A stretch of DNA of 64,000 nt from Streptomyces sp. NBC_00708 (GTDB taxonomy: Bacteria; Actinomycetota; Actinomycetes; Streptomycetales; Streptomycetaceae), in assembly GCA_036226585.1 (NCBI GenBank), contig CP108997.1, positions 5,518,001 to 5,582,000 of the forward strand, given 5' to 3'. This document shows, piece by piece, positions 63,821 through 64,000 of the stretch; within the stretch, counting starts at the first letter, position 1, and every line of letters begins with the position of its first letter. A model generated the notes under the pieces. It ran no database searches, was not told the origin of the DNA, and saw only the letters and a list, made by a program, of their open reading frames with translations. A program made the position numbers and the translations under genes.

Positions 63821-64000
63821 TCAGAGCGCGGCCACCCGTCCCAGAGCCCCTTCCTCAGCCGGTGCGTGGCGGCGAAACCACTCGATGGTCCGGATCAGGC
63901 CCTCCTCCAGAGGCACCTGCGGTTTCCACGAGAGGTTTCTTTCGGCGAGGCCGATGTCAGGGCGCCGGATCATGGGGTCGTCCTGGGGCTTGGCGATGAA
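63821..64000 (-). CDS. NAD-dependent nucleotide-sugar epimerase/decarboxylase, C-terminal part
   Basis: The frame runs off the right window edge, leaving 59 residues before the TGA at 63821. The translation begins FIAKPQDDPMIRRPDIGLAE, then RNLSWKPQVPLEEGLIRTIE. This is typical of the C-terminus of UDP-glucuronate decarboxylase or related extended SDRs. It supplies a nucleotide sugar, probably for the two glycosyltransferases, and is in the same operon. Confidence 0.82.
   Translation of the reverse strand, partial: FIAKPQDDPMIRRPDIGLAERNLSWKPQVPLEEGLIRTIEWFRRHAPAEEGALGRVAAL

Overview
The window is chromosomal DNA from a streptomycete (genus Streptomyces or a very close relative). The evidence is the very high GC with G/C-biased third positions, GTG/TTG starts with AGGAG-type ribosome binding sites, ATGA/TTGA-coupled genes, and a run of actinobacterial core genes: CutR/CutS, DUF4193, DUF3093, dut, DUF3710, OB-fold protein, DUF3159, two TrkA-type proteins, a KimA-like permease and a TrmA-like methyltransferase.

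Region 1 (about 349-6310, then 16929-23367) is core. From memory, the order matches a conserved actinobacterial block that mycobacteria also carry (dut to ceoB/ceoC to permease to RNA methyltransferase). It is split here by Region 2 (6558-16840), a potassium locus: a 27-codon membrane peptide, kdpF, kdpA, kdpB, kdpC, an orphan ABC ATPase, a ZTP (pfl) riboswitch before a stand-alone AICAR transformylase, then kdpD and kdpE. With the TrkA pair and KimA-like transporter, about 15 kb is largely devoted to K+ uptake and its control.

Region 3 (23368-33885) is an accessory stretch of secreted or surface proteins: a lipoprotein, an IS630-type transposase remnant, a secreted candidate aerolysin-like/lectin protein divergent from a secreted NucA/NucB-type nuclease, an unrecognised 501-codon ORF, a Tat-exported family 8 polysaccharide lyase, a DeoR-HTH/LacI-sensor regulator with three matching candidate operators, and the tail of a lost S8 protease.

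Region 4 (33886-49965, minus strand) is a biosynthetic cluster. One operon runs stand-alone condensation protein, cupin-like protein, ACP, ketosynthase with a second KS-like half, acyl ligase, phosphoribosyltransferase/thymidylate-kinase fusion, phosphoribosyltransferase, PurO-type IMP cyclohydrolase. A separate unit beyond a strong hairpin holds a nucleotidyltransferase and a serine-type A-PCP protein. A two-gene ABC exporter operon lies upstream. The exporter and biosynthetic operons have almost identical promoters (TTGAC-18 bp-CAATAT) with a GntR/DasR-like palindrome over the spacer and -10.

Region 5 (50683 to beyond 64000, minus strand) is a second, tightly coupled operon: sulfotransferase, two glycosyltransferases, HAD hydrolase, SDR, acyl ligase, ACP, an unknown protein, a phosphodiesterase/alkaline-phosphatase-like enzyme, a fusion of a threonine-dehydratase-like and a gamma-synthase-like PLP enzyme, an LtaS/sulfatase-fold hydrolase, a phosphoribosyltransferase and the end of a nucleotide-sugar SDR. 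A truncated P450 marks the seam between Regions 4 and 5. Together they suggest an acylated, probably ribosylated or nucleotide-derived, glycosylated and possibly sulfated metabolite that I cannot match to a known compound.
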